Source: a virus. From it: 20,183 bases of DNA. Below, one piece after another: positions 6,842 to 13,694 of this stretch (positions are counted from its first letter, which is position 1; every line of letters starts with the position of its first letter). Location: the IMG/VR virus record IMGVR_UViG_3300031629_000108, positions 1-20,183 of that record; one strand, written 5' to 3'. Below the pieces are notes generated by a model that was given only the letters and a program-made list of their open reading frames with translations, made no database searches and was not told where the DNA came from. The translations under genes and the position numbers were made by a program.

Positions 6842-7132
6842 ATGAACGAAGAACAAAGACAAGCTAAGGGCGACAGATACAGACTTTGGGCGAAGGAGGA
6901 TGGCTTATCAGAGGCTATTCAGACCATCAAGCAAGGTTATGTCGATAGCTTTACTAATTCACACATCACTGACACTCAGGGACGTGAAAACTGTTATATC
7001 GCAATCGGTATCGTGGAGAAGATTGAAGCGCATATTGAAATCGTTATAGGTGGTGGCAAACTTGCCGCTAAAGAGATCGAGCGTGTAAAGAAAGAACAAC
7101 TTACACATAAACCATTTTTAAACTTAATTTAA
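6842..7132 (+). CDS. Conserved small phage protein before the scaffold, 96 aa
   Basis: The ATG is preceded by GGAGGAG (6831-6837), one of the strongest ribosome sites in the window. The protein is helical and charged: MNEEQRQAKGDRYRLWAKED, then IKQGYVDSFTNSHITDTQGRE, then a helix NCYIAIGIVEKIEAHIEIVI and a Lys-rich end. A short protein with this pattern (an early helix, a D-x-x-GRE turn and a long helix) is commonly found between portal and scaffold genes of podoviruses, where it is usually left as hypothetical. The gene is separated from the scaffold by ten bases containing that gene's ribosome site. A structural or assembly-helper role follows from context only. Confidence 0.8.
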   Translation: MNEEQRQAKGDRYRLWAKEDGLSEAIQTIKQGYVDSFTNSHITDTQGRENCYIAIGIVEKIEAHIEIVIGGGKLAAKEIERVKKEQLTHKPFLNLI

Positions 7133-7142
7133 GGAAACCGTA

Positions 7143-8135
7143 ATGGCCCAGTCAGAGACAGCCCCTACACACGAAGGCACTATCGACAGCGCAGTTGATG
7201 CCTTGAGTAATTTTAATTTTGATACAGGCGAAATGTCAGAAACATTCGAACCGCAAGAACAAGCGACCATCGAAGATGAAGACGTTGAGGCAGTTGAGGA
7301 AGAAGAATTAGAAGAAGACCTAACAAACAACGAACCTGTAGAGGCGACAGAAGAAGTTGCTATAGATACTCAGGCCATCGATGCCCCTGTTAGTTGGTCG
7401 GCAGAGCAGAAAGAAGAATTTGCGTCAGCTCCACCCGCAATGCAAGAGATTATTGTTGCACGGGAAGCAGAACGCGATAGAGGCTTTCAAGCTAAGTCTA
7501 CCGAACTTGCCCAAGAGCGCAGACAATACGAAGAAGCTCAACAGGCAATGAACATTGAGCGTCAGACATACGCACAAACACTCTCCAATAACATTGGTGA
7601 GCAGTTAAAAGAACCTAATGCGGATTTAGTTAACCCTAATTCGCCTAACTATAACCCTGAGCAATTCTATCAGGATAAGACACAATACGATCAACTTGCG
7701 GCAATGCAACAACAAGCAAAGCAACAGGCTGATTACTATGCACACGAGACAGCACAAGTCGCAGAGGCTAATAAAAATGCCTTCTGGGGTGAGCGCAACC
7801 AACAATTGTCTCAAGCATTGCCAGAGTTTATCGGTGATGCACAGTATAGGGATACCGTCTTATCTTATGCGAAGGAACTAGGTTATAGCGATGGTGAGTT
7901 AGAGATGGCTAGGGCGAGCGACATTGTTACCATTAATAAGGCTATGCAATACGATAAAATTATTGCGGCTAAAGTTGGTGTTGGCGACAAGCTGAAGACT
8001 GTCCCGAAGGTTGGAAAACCTGGTAACCGTAATGGCGAACCTTTAGCTACAAGGCGTACTAAGGCTAATAAAAAAGCCCATCATATGAAGGGTGACGTAA
8101 ACTCTGCGGCAAGACTGCTAGAGGGTATGTTTTAA
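7143..8135 (+). CDS. Head scaffolding protein
   Basis: Directs capsid protein assembly into a procapsid and is absent or processed in the mature head. The 330-residue protein has the usual scaffold make-up: a very acidic N-terminal third (residues about 42-75 are almost all Glu, Asp and small residues), the segment VSWSAEQKEEFASAPPAMQE with a following coiled coil rich in Gln and Glu (about 95-165), and a basic C-terminal end (TRRTKANKKAHHMKGD) that could bind the capsid protein. Its position immediately before the major capsid gene supports the call. The ribosome site AAGGAAA precedes the ATG. No protease motif is visible, so a fused head protease is not indicated. Confidence 0.85.
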   Translation: MAQSETAPTHEGTIDSAVDALSNFNFDTGEMSETFEPQEQATIEDEDVEAVEEEELEEDLTNNEPVEATEEVAIDTQAIDAPVSWSAEQKEEFASAPPAMQEIIVAREAERDRGFQAKSTELAQERRQYEEAQQAMNIERQTYAQTLSNNIGEQLKEPNADLVNPNSPNYNPEQFYQDKTQYDQLAAMQQQAKQQADYYAHETAQVAEANKNAFWGERNQQLSQALPEFIGDAQYRDTVLSYAKELGYSDGELEMARASDIVTINKAMQYDKIIAAKVGVGDKLKTVPKVGKPGNRNGEPLATRRTKANKKAHHMKGDVNSAARLLEGMF

Positions 8136-8155
8136 TTTAAAATAGAGTAAATATA

Positions 8156-9121
8156 ATGACAGTTCCTACAGGTACACAACAAACGTACCAAATGACTAAC
8201 ATCAAAGAAGACCTAAGTGACATCATCTATGACATTTCACCAATGGAAACGCCTTTCGTTTCTATGGCAGGTAAAGGCTCTGCAAAGAGTACATTCCCTG
8301 AATGGAATATCGATGCACTAGACGCGGCTACTGCTAACAACGCTGTAATTGAGGGTGACAATGCGACTAATGACGCACTTGATCCTACAGTACGTCTTCG
8401 TAACTACACACAGCTAATGGATAAGGTAGTTGAAGTTTCATCTACTGCTGATAGCGTTGACGCGGCAGGACAAGCTAAATCTTTGTCTTACCAAGTTTCA
8501 AAACGTGGTCGCGAGCTTAAACGTGACATTGAAGCATCTTGTCTTTCACTTAACCCATCAGTGGCGGGATCTGCTTCTGTAGCTCGTAAATCTGCGGGTG
8601 TTGGTGCTTGGCTTGCTTCAAACACTTCTCATGGTGCAGGATCAGGCGCGGCAGGTGGCTGGAACTCAGGAACATCTATCGTTGATGCTCCTACTGCGGG
8701 TACAGCACGTGCGCTAACTGAAGCTATCTTTAAAGCTAACTTGGCTCTAATCTGGGCGGCAGGTGGTAATCCTGGTATCGCACTAGTGAATAGTGGACAA
8801 AAAGAAGCTATCTCTGCATTTACAGGTATCGCTACTTTATATCGCGACACTGGTCAAACTAAGAAACAGGCTTCTATCATGGGAGCGGCAGATTTGTATA
8901 TTTCAGATTATGGCCAAATTTCTGTGATTGCTGATAGATTTGCACCTACGACTACTGTCTACAACCTAGACATGGAATATTGGGGTACTAAAGTGCTTCA
9001 ACCTATGCAGGTTCAAGACTTGGCTAAAACAGGCCATGCTAGTCGTAAAATGCTATCTACAGAGCTAACACTTTGTTCTAAGAACGAAGATGCTTCTGGT
9101 GGTATCTACGACCTAAGTTAA
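8156..9121 (+). CDS. Major capsid protein (SU10/DUF5309-like)
   Basis: Main shell protein of the head. The 321-residue product begins MTVPTGTQQTYQMTNIKEDL and continues SDIIYDISPMETPFVSMAGKG; the D-I-S-P-x-E-T-P-F motif, the EGDNA region (about residue 64), N-Y-T-Q-L-M-D-K and the ELKRDIEAS helix are characteristic of the SU10 major head protein group, which has the HK97 fold. The C-terminal part ends in LCSKNEDASGGIYDLS. It follows the scaffold closely and is followed by a strong hairpin. The ribosome site is weak (AGAGTAA), surprising for the most abundant virion protein, so coupling with the scaffold or mRNA abundance may compensate. Confidence 0.93.
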   Translation: MTVPTGTQQTYQMTNIKEDLSDIIYDISPMETPFVSMAGKGSAKSTFPEWNIDALDAATANNAVIEGDNATNDALDPTVRLRNYTQLMDKVVEVSSTADSVDAAGQAKSLSYQVSKRGRELKRDIEASCLSLNPSVAGSASVARKSAGVGAWLASNTSHGAGSGAAGGWNSGTSIVDAPTAGTARALTEAIFKANLALIWAAGGNPGIALVNSGQKEAISAFTGIATLYRDTGQTKKQASIMGAADLYISDYGQISVIADRFAPTTTVYNLDMEYWGTKVLQPMQVQDLAKTGHASRKMLSTELTLCSKNEDASGGIYDLS

Positions 9122-9127
9122 TATATC

Positions 9128-9149
9128 GGGGCGGGTTCAGGCTCGCCCC
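9128..9149 (+). terminator. GC-rich hairpin after the capsid gene (partial terminator)
   Basis: GGGGCGGG (9128-9135), loop TTCAGG and CTCGCCCC (9142-9149) form an eight-pair stem including one G-T pair, starting seven bases after the capsid stop codon. Only two T residues follow after one C, so it is not a classical strong terminator. It may end part of the transcripts or protect the capsid mRNA 3' end. It stands out against AT-rich surroundings. Confidence 0.6.
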
Positions 9150-9169
9150 CTTACTACCAAGGAAATGTA

Positions 9170-9364
9170 ATGAAGAAACCGACAATAACAAGCAAAGGCC
9201 CGAACAAGGAAGTTAAGGCTATCGACAAGTCTGGCAATATTAAGGTGACTAACATTACTGAGCAAGAAATTAAACATCGGGGCGGAATTATAAAAGTAGG
9301 TGGTACGGGTAAAGTTATACAGTACGAAGCCGACTTATTTAGAAGAAAGAAACTAGTAGTATGA
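9170..9364 (+). CDS. Small basic phage protein, 64 aa, unknown function
   Basis: Function not recognised. The ATG at 9170 follows AAGGAAATGTA, a good ribosome site just after the capsid hairpin. The protein is Lys-rich with alternating short beta-like segments: MKKPTITSKGPNKEVKAIDK, then NIKVTNITEQEIKHRGGIIKV and an end in RRKKLVV. The gene's TGA overlaps the ATG of the next gene (9361), so the two are probably co-translated. A position between capsid and head-completion genes suggests a head decoration or connector accessory protein, but no motif proves it. Confidence 0.7.
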   Translation: MKKPTITSKGPNKEVKAIDKSGNIKVTNITEQEIKHRGGIIKVGGTGKVIQYEADLFRRKKLVV

Positions 9365-9681
9365 GCAGAGAATTATTAGACCATGACGACTTTTCGGGCG
9401 TAACGACATACCACGACTATGACCATGACACTAAGACCACCATTATTACTAGTGAACAAGACGTAAGTGGCATAACAGATTTAAATAAGGCACAGCAGAA
9501 TGAGGGCTTTGATAAACGCAAAGATATGTGGCATGCGGCCTCCATTCCTATCGTAGTGCAAATGGAGTGGATGACTAAATTTGGCGTTGACCTAATGAAT
9601 GAGGATCATATGCCCGCAGTTAAGCGATTACTGAATAGTAATGAATATTCACACTTGAGAAGGAATAATTTTGTATTATGA
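9361..9681 (+). CDS. Conserved podovirus structural-region protein, 106 aa
   Basis: The opening ELLDHDDFSGVTTYHDYDHD with the following TKTTIITSEQDVSGI is a two-strand pattern, and the second half (MWHAASIPIVVQMEWMTKFG, VDLMNEDHMPAVKRLLNSNEY) is a helical stretch. Proteins with this order of motifs (a D-x-x-SG-x-x-T-x-x-x-Y-D opening, a Trp-His-x-A-x-IP-x-VV-x-x-x-W segment and a final LLN-x-x-x-Y) occur in many short-tailed phages between the capsid and adaptor genes and are normally annotated as hypothetical. The start overlaps the upstream stop codon and the stop overlaps the adaptor start. A virion or head-completion role is likely from placement. Confidence 0.8.
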   Translation: MSRELLDHDDFSGVTTYHDYDHDTKTTIITSEQDVSGITDLNKAQQNEGFDKRKDMWHAASIPIVVQMEWMTKFGVDLMNEDHMPAVKRLLNSNEYSHLRRNNFVL

Positions 9682-10301
9682 GCATTGATAATTATAGCGA
9701 ACTACAAGCGGAAATCGCGAATTGGCTCAAGCGTGTTGAGCTAGTTAACGACATACCTAATTTCATTGTGCTTGCAGAGGCACAGAACAACCGTGTGGTG
9801 CGAACAACGGACATGGAGACACGTTCACAGGCTACGGCCGATGCTGAGTTCCTTGGTCTTCCTATCGACTGCCTAGAGATACGAGAAATACACATCGTTG
9901 ACAGCCCGAATAGGTTATTGGCATATTACACGCCACAGGCATTTCAAGCTGAGCAGAGATACCAAGATACGGGCGCACCTACTATCTATACAGTTATTGA
10001 CAATCAGATAAGGTTACACCCCGCACCTAGTGCATCAAGTACACGAGAAATTGAGATTACATACGTTGCCAAGATACCTAGACTGACGGTTGCATCGCCA
10101 ACAAATTGGTTGCTGACTAATCACCCCGACATTTACTTATACGGCTCTCTAGTACAGGCCGAGACGTTCTTATATAACGACAAGCGTGTCCCTATGTGGA
10201 AGTCAATGCTACAGGAGGCAGTACAGCAAGCTAATATAGCAAGTGGTAAGAGGAGAGTGGGCGCAGGGCCAATGATGCCGAGAGTTAGGAATGTTGTATG
10301 A
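9678..10301 (+). CDS. Head-tail adaptor protein (SU10-type)
   Basis: Binds under the portal ring and carries the tail nozzle. The 207-residue protein shows the family order: an N-terminal helical part (ELQAEIANWLKRVEL), the LGLPIDCLEIREIHI strand, LLAYYTPQAFQAEQRY, a GAPTIYTVIDNQIRLHPAPS hairpin, EITYVAKIPRL, and TNWLLTNHPDIYLYGSLVQA followed by a helix. This arrangement is that of phage SU10-like adaptor proteins, which do the job of T7 gp11 or P22 gp4. Both ends overlap neighbouring genes by four bases (ATGA type), so it is in one translational unit with the nozzle. The nearest ribosome site (AAGGAA) is rather far from the ATG, consistent with coupled translation. Confidence 0.87.
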   Translation: MSIDNYSELQAEIANWLKRVELVNDIPNFIVLAEAQNNRVVRTTDMETRSQATADAEFLGLPIDCLEIREIHIVDSPNRLLAYYTPQAFQAEQRYQDTGAPTIYTVIDNQIRLHPAPSASSTREIEITYVAKIPRLTVASPTNWLLTNHPDIYLYGSLVQAETFLYNDKRVPMWKSMLQEAVQQANIASGKRRVGAGPMMPRVRNVV

Positions 10302-11716
10302 AGTTTCCAGAGTGGTTGCCCGACAGAGATAACCATGAAAATCCAGGGCTAGTACAGTGCAAGAATGTCTTGCCTGATACATACTATAAACCAATTAATT
10401 CCTTAGTTCCTATTGGGACTGCAATGGCGGGTACGGCACTTGGTGCTTTCTCTATGAAGGATGACGATAATAACTCTATTAACTTTGCGGGTGACGCGTC
10501 AGATCTATACAAGATAGTTTTAGGTGACTGGACGAGTACAAATACAGGATTCACAACCATACTAGACGACAGATGGAATTTCATTGAGTTCGGTAGTAAT
10601 TGTGTCGCGACTAACTCTGACGGTGTAATACAAGTGTATGACGTTGAAGTTGACACGGCATTTTCAGCACTATCAGGCACACCACCCAAGGGTAAATACC
10701 TTGCGGTAGTTGGTGACTTCCTAGTCGTAGGCAACATATCCACGAGTGCTAATACTGTACAGTGGTCAGGCATCAACGACATCACAGAATGGACGGCAGG
10801 GACGGCAGAGAGCGACAGTCAGGTCATACCAGAGGGTGGCCCGATTACAGGCATTGCGGGCGGTGAATACGGCCTCGTCTTCCAAGAGAGACAGATAACG
10901 CGCATGACGTACACTGGCCCACCACTTAACTTCGCATTTGATGTGTTTGAGCATACTAATGGTACGAGGGCGCAGGGATCTATTGTGCAAGAGGGTATTT
11001 ATACGTACTACCTATCCCTATCTGGTTTCTATCGGACTGACGGCACACAATCATTCTCAATAAGTCCTGAGAAGGTTAATAGTTATTTCTACGGTAAGTA
11101 TGACGACACATTGCCATATAAAATAACGTCAATGGTTGACCCTAAAGAGAAGACTATTACGTGGTCTTATGTGGGATTAGATAGTACCGATACGTTACCT
11201 AATTGGCTTATTATATATAATTGGGAATTGCAGAGATGGTCAGAGGCTGAAATTAGCCATGACTTAGTATTTACGTGCCTGTCTGGCGAATTAACATTGG
11301 ACGCACTCGATACATTATACCCAGACCTTGACGCAATGACTACGTCACTAGACAGCGATTTTTTCAAGGGTGGTATTTCTAGTAATTGTGCAATATCCCC
11401 AACACATCAATTAGCGACCTTTACGGGCGCGAGTATGCAGGGTGTCATAGAGACGGCTGAATACGAATTTTATCCTGGTAGTAAGTCCATTCTCACTGAG
11501 GTATGGCCTTTAATTGACGGTGACATAACAGTCACAGTGGCAACGAGGGCTAACTATCAGGATACCACAACCTCGACAGGCGACATATCAGTTAATACAT
11601 TAGGCTTCGCTCCATTTACAGAGAACGGACGCTACCATAGCATGATATTTACCTTTGACAATTGGACTAAGGCCGCAGGGTTTACTCATAGAGCGGAGGA
11701 TAGTGGTGGCTATTAA
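10298..11716 (+). CDS. Tail nozzle protein (SU10/T7 gp12-like)
   Basis: Forms the short tail tube below the adaptor. The 472-residue sequence follows the podovirus nozzle pattern: FPEWLPDRDNHENPG and CKNVLPDTYYKPINSL at the N-terminus, FAGDASDLYKIVLGDW, WNFIEFGSNCVATNSDGVIQ, VQWSGINDITEWTAG, GGPITGIAGGEYGLVFQERQ, ITRMTYTGPPLNFAFDVFE, GIYTYYLSLSGFYRTDG and a later IIYNWELQRWSEAE. These blade-like repeats are typical of the beta-propeller nozzle of SU10 and T7 gp12 relatives. The protein is close to the size of other SU10-like nozzles. The start overlaps the adaptor stop; the 3' end overlaps the next gene. Confidence 0.85.
   Translation: MKFPEWLPDRDNHENPGLVQCKNVLPDTYYKPINSLVPIGTAMAGTALGAFSMKDDDNNSINFAGDASDLYKIVLGDWTSTNTGFTTILDDRWNFIEFGSNCVATNSDGVIQVYDVEVDTAFSALSGTPPKGKYLAVVGDFLVVGNISTSANTVQWSGINDITEWTAGTAESDSQVIPEGGPITGIAGGEYGLVFQERQITRMTYTGPPLNFAFDVFEHTNGTRAQGSIVQEGIYTYYLSLSGFYRTDGTQSFSISPEKVNSYFYGKYDDTLPYKITSMVDPKEKTITWSYVGLDSTDTLPNWLIIYNWELQRWSEAEISHDLVFTCLSGELTLDALDTLYPDLDAMTTSLDSDFFKGGISSNCAISPTHQLATFTGASMQGVIETAEYEFYPGSKSILTEVWPLIDGDITVTVATRANYQDTTTSTGDISVNTLGFAPFTENGRYHSMIFTFDNWTKAAGFTHRAEDSGGY
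11695..11699 (+). promoter_or_regulatory. Strong ribosome site that sets a GTG start
   Basis: GGAGG lies six bases before the GTG at 11706, inside the 3' end of the nozzle gene. It favours that GTG over the upstream ATG at 11655, which has no comparable site and would add a basic N-terminus read in a second frame of the nozzle gene. Confidence 0.75.
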
Positions 11717-12065
11717 TAATATACCAGTTTTTACCTCTGTGCTTCCATTATGGATTAGGACTACTGCAACGGCTATCAATCAATTAATACGGCTTAATAA
11801 CGGTATTTATTCAGTTAAGCCAATAACGACTACCTATACACTCGGTGACAACGTAACTTTAATTAATGCCACGGGTGCAATTACGATTACACTTGCGGGA
11901 CAATTTGCGGGCAGACGATTAACTATTAAAGACGTTGCGGGTACGGCAGGTTCAAGCAATATAACCGTGTCAGGTACTATTGATGGGTCTGCGAGTAAAA
12001 TTATATCAACTAACTACGGGTCATTAAACTTATACAGTGACGGAACTCAGTGGTGGGAAGTATGA
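11706..12065 (+). CDS. Small beta-rich tail or fibre-tip-like protein, 119 aa
   Basis: The GTG start at 11706 gives MAINNIPVFTSVLPLWIRTT followed by a helix AINQLIRLNNG and then a beta-rich domain: TYTLGDNVTLINATGAITIT, AGRRLTIKDVAGTAGSSNIT, then SGTIDGSASKIISTNYGSLN and a closing YSDGTQWWEV. This wording, with a short strand pair, an IKD-x-x-G-x-A turn and a final dG-x-x-W, is that of modules found in phage tail fibres and nozzle-attached tail proteins. It may sit at the tail tip or anchor the fibre. The gene overlaps the nozzle gene by 11 bases and its TGA overlaps a small ORF downstream. An independent gene of this size, rather than a fused module, is a little unusual. Confidence 0.75.
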   Translation: MAINNIPVFTSVLPLWIRTTATAINQLIRLNNGIYSVKPITTTYTLGDNVTLINATGAITITLAGQFAGRRLTIKDVAGTAGSSNITVSGTIDGSASKIISTNYGSLNLYSDGTQWWEV

Positions 12066-12169
12066 TAAGTAAGAGAAGTAAGAGAAGTAAGGAAAGGTAT
12101 CAGAGTACCATTGCTTATATGGTTAAAAAGTTGTATCATGCGGAAGACAGGAATTTAAATGGCTACTAA
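12062..12169 (+). CDS. Possible small basic protein, 35 aa (doubtful)
   Basis: An ATGA overlap with the upstream stop opens a 35-codon frame ending TAA at 12167-12169, eleven bases into the next gene. The product is MISKRSKRSKERYQSTIAYM with a following VKKLYHAEDRNLNGY, strongly basic at the N-terminus. Its first codons come from a triple nine-base repeat (12067-12093), and the frame runs through the palindrome and the proposed promoter before the next gene. Either this is a genuine coupled mini-gene or the region is a regulatory leader that happens to be open. Length, overlap and reading context leave both possible. Confidence 0.35.
   Translation: MISKRSKRSKERYQSTIAYMVKKLYHAEDRNLNGY
12067..12093 (+). 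repeat. Triple nine-base direct repeat
   Basis: AAGTAAGAG occurs at 12067-12075 and 12076-12084, with AAGTAAGGA following at 12085-12093. All three lie just before the palindrome and promoter-like sequence of the 12159 gene. In frame they encode a repeated Ser-Lys-Arg of the doubtful mini-gene. Confidence 0.8.
12096..12111. repeat. Palindrome, copy 2 (inverted relative to copy 1)
   Basis: GGTATCAGAGTACCAT is the exact reverse complement of 2344-2359. Here the arms pair over only four bases (GGTA and TACC), because the flanking base differs from copy 1. Its last base is the first of the proposed -35 box at 12111, the usual place for an activator or upstream operator site. Confidence 0.6.
12111..12139 (+). 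promoter_or_regulatory. Candidate promoter before the Gly-rich protein gene
   Basis: TTGCTT (12111-12116), a 17-base spacer and TATCAT (12134-12139) match the sigma70 -35 at three and the -10 at five of six positions. A start around 12146 would leave a leader of roughly 13 bases that includes the AGGAA ribosome site (12149-12153). The weak -35 box directly beside the palindrome would suit activator-dependent control; this is inference. Confidence 0.4.
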
Positions 12170-13676
12170 TGGAATATTCGGACGCGGCATCTACGGACAA
12201 GGCGTTCCTAGACAGACTTACGGTGGTAAGGATTTGTACGCGGATCAAGTCATGGCTAGAGATAATAAATATGACAACGGCATTACAGACTATGCCGCAT
12301 ATGACGCTAATATAGCAGATAGAGTCCAAGCTAATAATAATCTTAATTCTGGTGGTGGTAGTCGTGGTGGCGGCAGTAACACTATAGGTAAAATTTTAGG
12401 TGGCGTAGGCGCGGCCGCAGGTCTTTATGACTTAGGTACTAACTTAGGCTTATTTGGTGGTGGCAAGGCGGTCGCTGATGCGGCAGGTGGTTTAGCTACT
12501 ACTGTTGCCCCTGCGGTAACTAATACCCTTGGTGGTTCAGGTGCGGCAGTTCAAGGCGGTGCAGGACAATTAACTGCCCCAGGCGAATTAGTTCCAGAAA
12601 GTATTCAAGCGGGCGGTGAATTATCTGCCCCAGTCACTAGTGCTGTATCTGCCCCTATACCAAGTAGTACGGGCGGTGTATTTAATATTCCAGGCTCAAA
12701 CGTTGCAAGCGGTACTTATGGTATTTCAGGATCAGGCGCGACAGGTGCGGCTACGGGCGCATTTAATGCAGTTCCAGGCTTTACAGGATTATCAGGCGGT
12801 GCTTATGGTGTCGGTGGTGCAGGTGCTTTAGGTGCGGGTGTAGCTCCTACTGCGGCTGTTAACGCGGGTATGTTTGCACCAAGTGTTTATAGTGCGGCAC
12901 TCGCCCCTACTGTAGAGGCGGGTATGTTTGCACCAAGTGTTTATAGCGCAACCGTTGCCCCTGGAATAGGCACAGGTGGTGCGGTAGGATCAGGTGCGGC
13001 AGGTGCGGCAGGTGCAGGATCATCTTCAGGATTGGGTGGATTTAGTGCAGGATCAATGGGTTCTGGATTAGCGGGAGCGGCGGCATTAGCAGTTCCAATC
13101 CTTCTAGGTTTATTTGGTGGCAAAGAACAACCATCAACAGTAAACGCAGACCAAGACAGGTTCGATGACCTTAACCAAGAAGTTTTTGACGATTTATATA
13201 ACGGACGAGATATAGACCAATACCATGACGATGTAATGGCGGCTCAAGCCCCAACTCTACCGAGTGAGCGGGCAAAAGACGACTACTTCCAAGATAACCC
13301 TGGCGATAGTGCTGAGGGATGGGATCAAATGGTAAGTAACAATGACTATCAGGCGCGACTTAATGCAACAGACTTAGCCTTTAAAAAAGGAAATGACTTC
13401 TGGAATGCTGACGGGTCTAATAAAGAAACAGTGCATGTAGCGGGCATGAAGCAAGATTACTATGATAGACAGGGGATACAAAACCCTGCTCCTGGTTCAC
13501 CTGCACCAATAGTACAACCATATGTAGCACCCCCTGCACCAATAGTGCAACCTGCTCCATATATAGCTCCACCTGCGCCATATGTACAACCATATGTAGC
13601 ACCAAGACGTAACCCATATGTGTACGACAGGAATGACGATTATAATTCTACTGGCGGCATGCGTGGTGGACATTAA
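12159..13676 (+). CDS. Gly/Ala-rich virion protein with Pro-rich tail, 505 aa
   Basis: Function not recognised. The ATG at 12159 follows AGGAA with five bases between. Residues about 65-330 are dominated by Gly, Ala, Ser, Thr and Val with two LGLFGG segments, one after GGVGAAAGLYDLG and one in AVPILLGLFGGKEQ, like the glycine-zipper parts of phage ejection proteins that cross membranes. A 29-base repeat (12864-12892 and 12918-12946) gives AGMFAPSVYS twice with an 18-residue period. Residues about 335-440 are acidic and helical. The C-terminus (about 445-485) is a run of PYVAPPAPIVQP-type repeats. It is first in a block of four proteins with ejection-protein features, so an internal virion protein is the best guess; a tail accessory protein is possible. 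Confidence 0.7.
   Translation: MATNGIFGRGIYGQGVPRQTYGGKDLYADQVMARDNKYDNGITDYAAYDANIADRVQANNNLNSGGGSRGGGSNTIGKILGGVGAAAGLYDLGTNLGLFGGGKAVADAAGGLATTVAPAVTNTLGGSGAAVQGGAGQLTAPGELVPESIQAGGELSAPVTSAVSAPIPSSTGGVFNIPGSNVASGTYGISGSGATGAATGAFNAVPGFTGLSGGAYGVGGAGALGAGVAPTAAVNAGMFAPSVYSAALAPTVEAGMFAPSVYSATVAPGIGTGGAVGSGAAGAAGAGSSSGLGGFSAGSMGSGLAGAAALAVPILLGLFGGKEQPSTVNADQDRFDDLNQEVFDDLYNGRDIDQYHDDVMAAQAPTLPSERAKDDYFQDNPGDSAEGWDQMVSNNDYQARLNATDLAFKKGNDFWNADGSNKETVHVAGMKQDYYDRQGIQNPAPGSPAPIVQPYVAPPAPIVQPAPYIAPPAPYVQPYVAPRRNPYVYDRNDDYNSTGGMRGGH
12864..12946 (+). repeat. 29-base direct repeat, 54-base period
   Basis: The 29 bases at 12864-12892 recur exactly at 12918-12946, keeping frame and encoding AGMFAPSVYS both times. 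The bases between copies also encode similar Ala/Pro residues. The identity of even third codon positions indicates a recent duplication. Confidence 0.85.
13501..13603 (+). repeat. Pro-rich coding repeats (PYVAPPAP)
   Basis: A 20-base segment at 13512-13531 recurs exactly at 13584-13603 (VQPYVAP), and CTGCACCAATAGT occurs at 13501-13513 and 13534-13546. Together they encode alternating VQPYVAP and PAP units near the C-terminus of the Gly-rich protein. Fifteen bases (13527-13541) are also found in the next gene at 13971-13985. Confidence 0.8.
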
Positions 13677-13694
13677 TTCAATGAAGGAAATACA

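Noticed and set aside
6630-6845. 71-residue plus-strand frame between the ART-like gene and the 6842 gene
   Set aside because: It is the complement of the better supported minus-strand gene, is rich in Cys, Ile and Ser, and has only a distant purine stretch as a ribosome site.
11655-11705. N-terminal extension of the fibre-tip-like protein from the ATG at 11655
   Set aside because: It is read in a second frame of the nozzle gene, and GGAGG is correctly spaced for the GTG at 11706.
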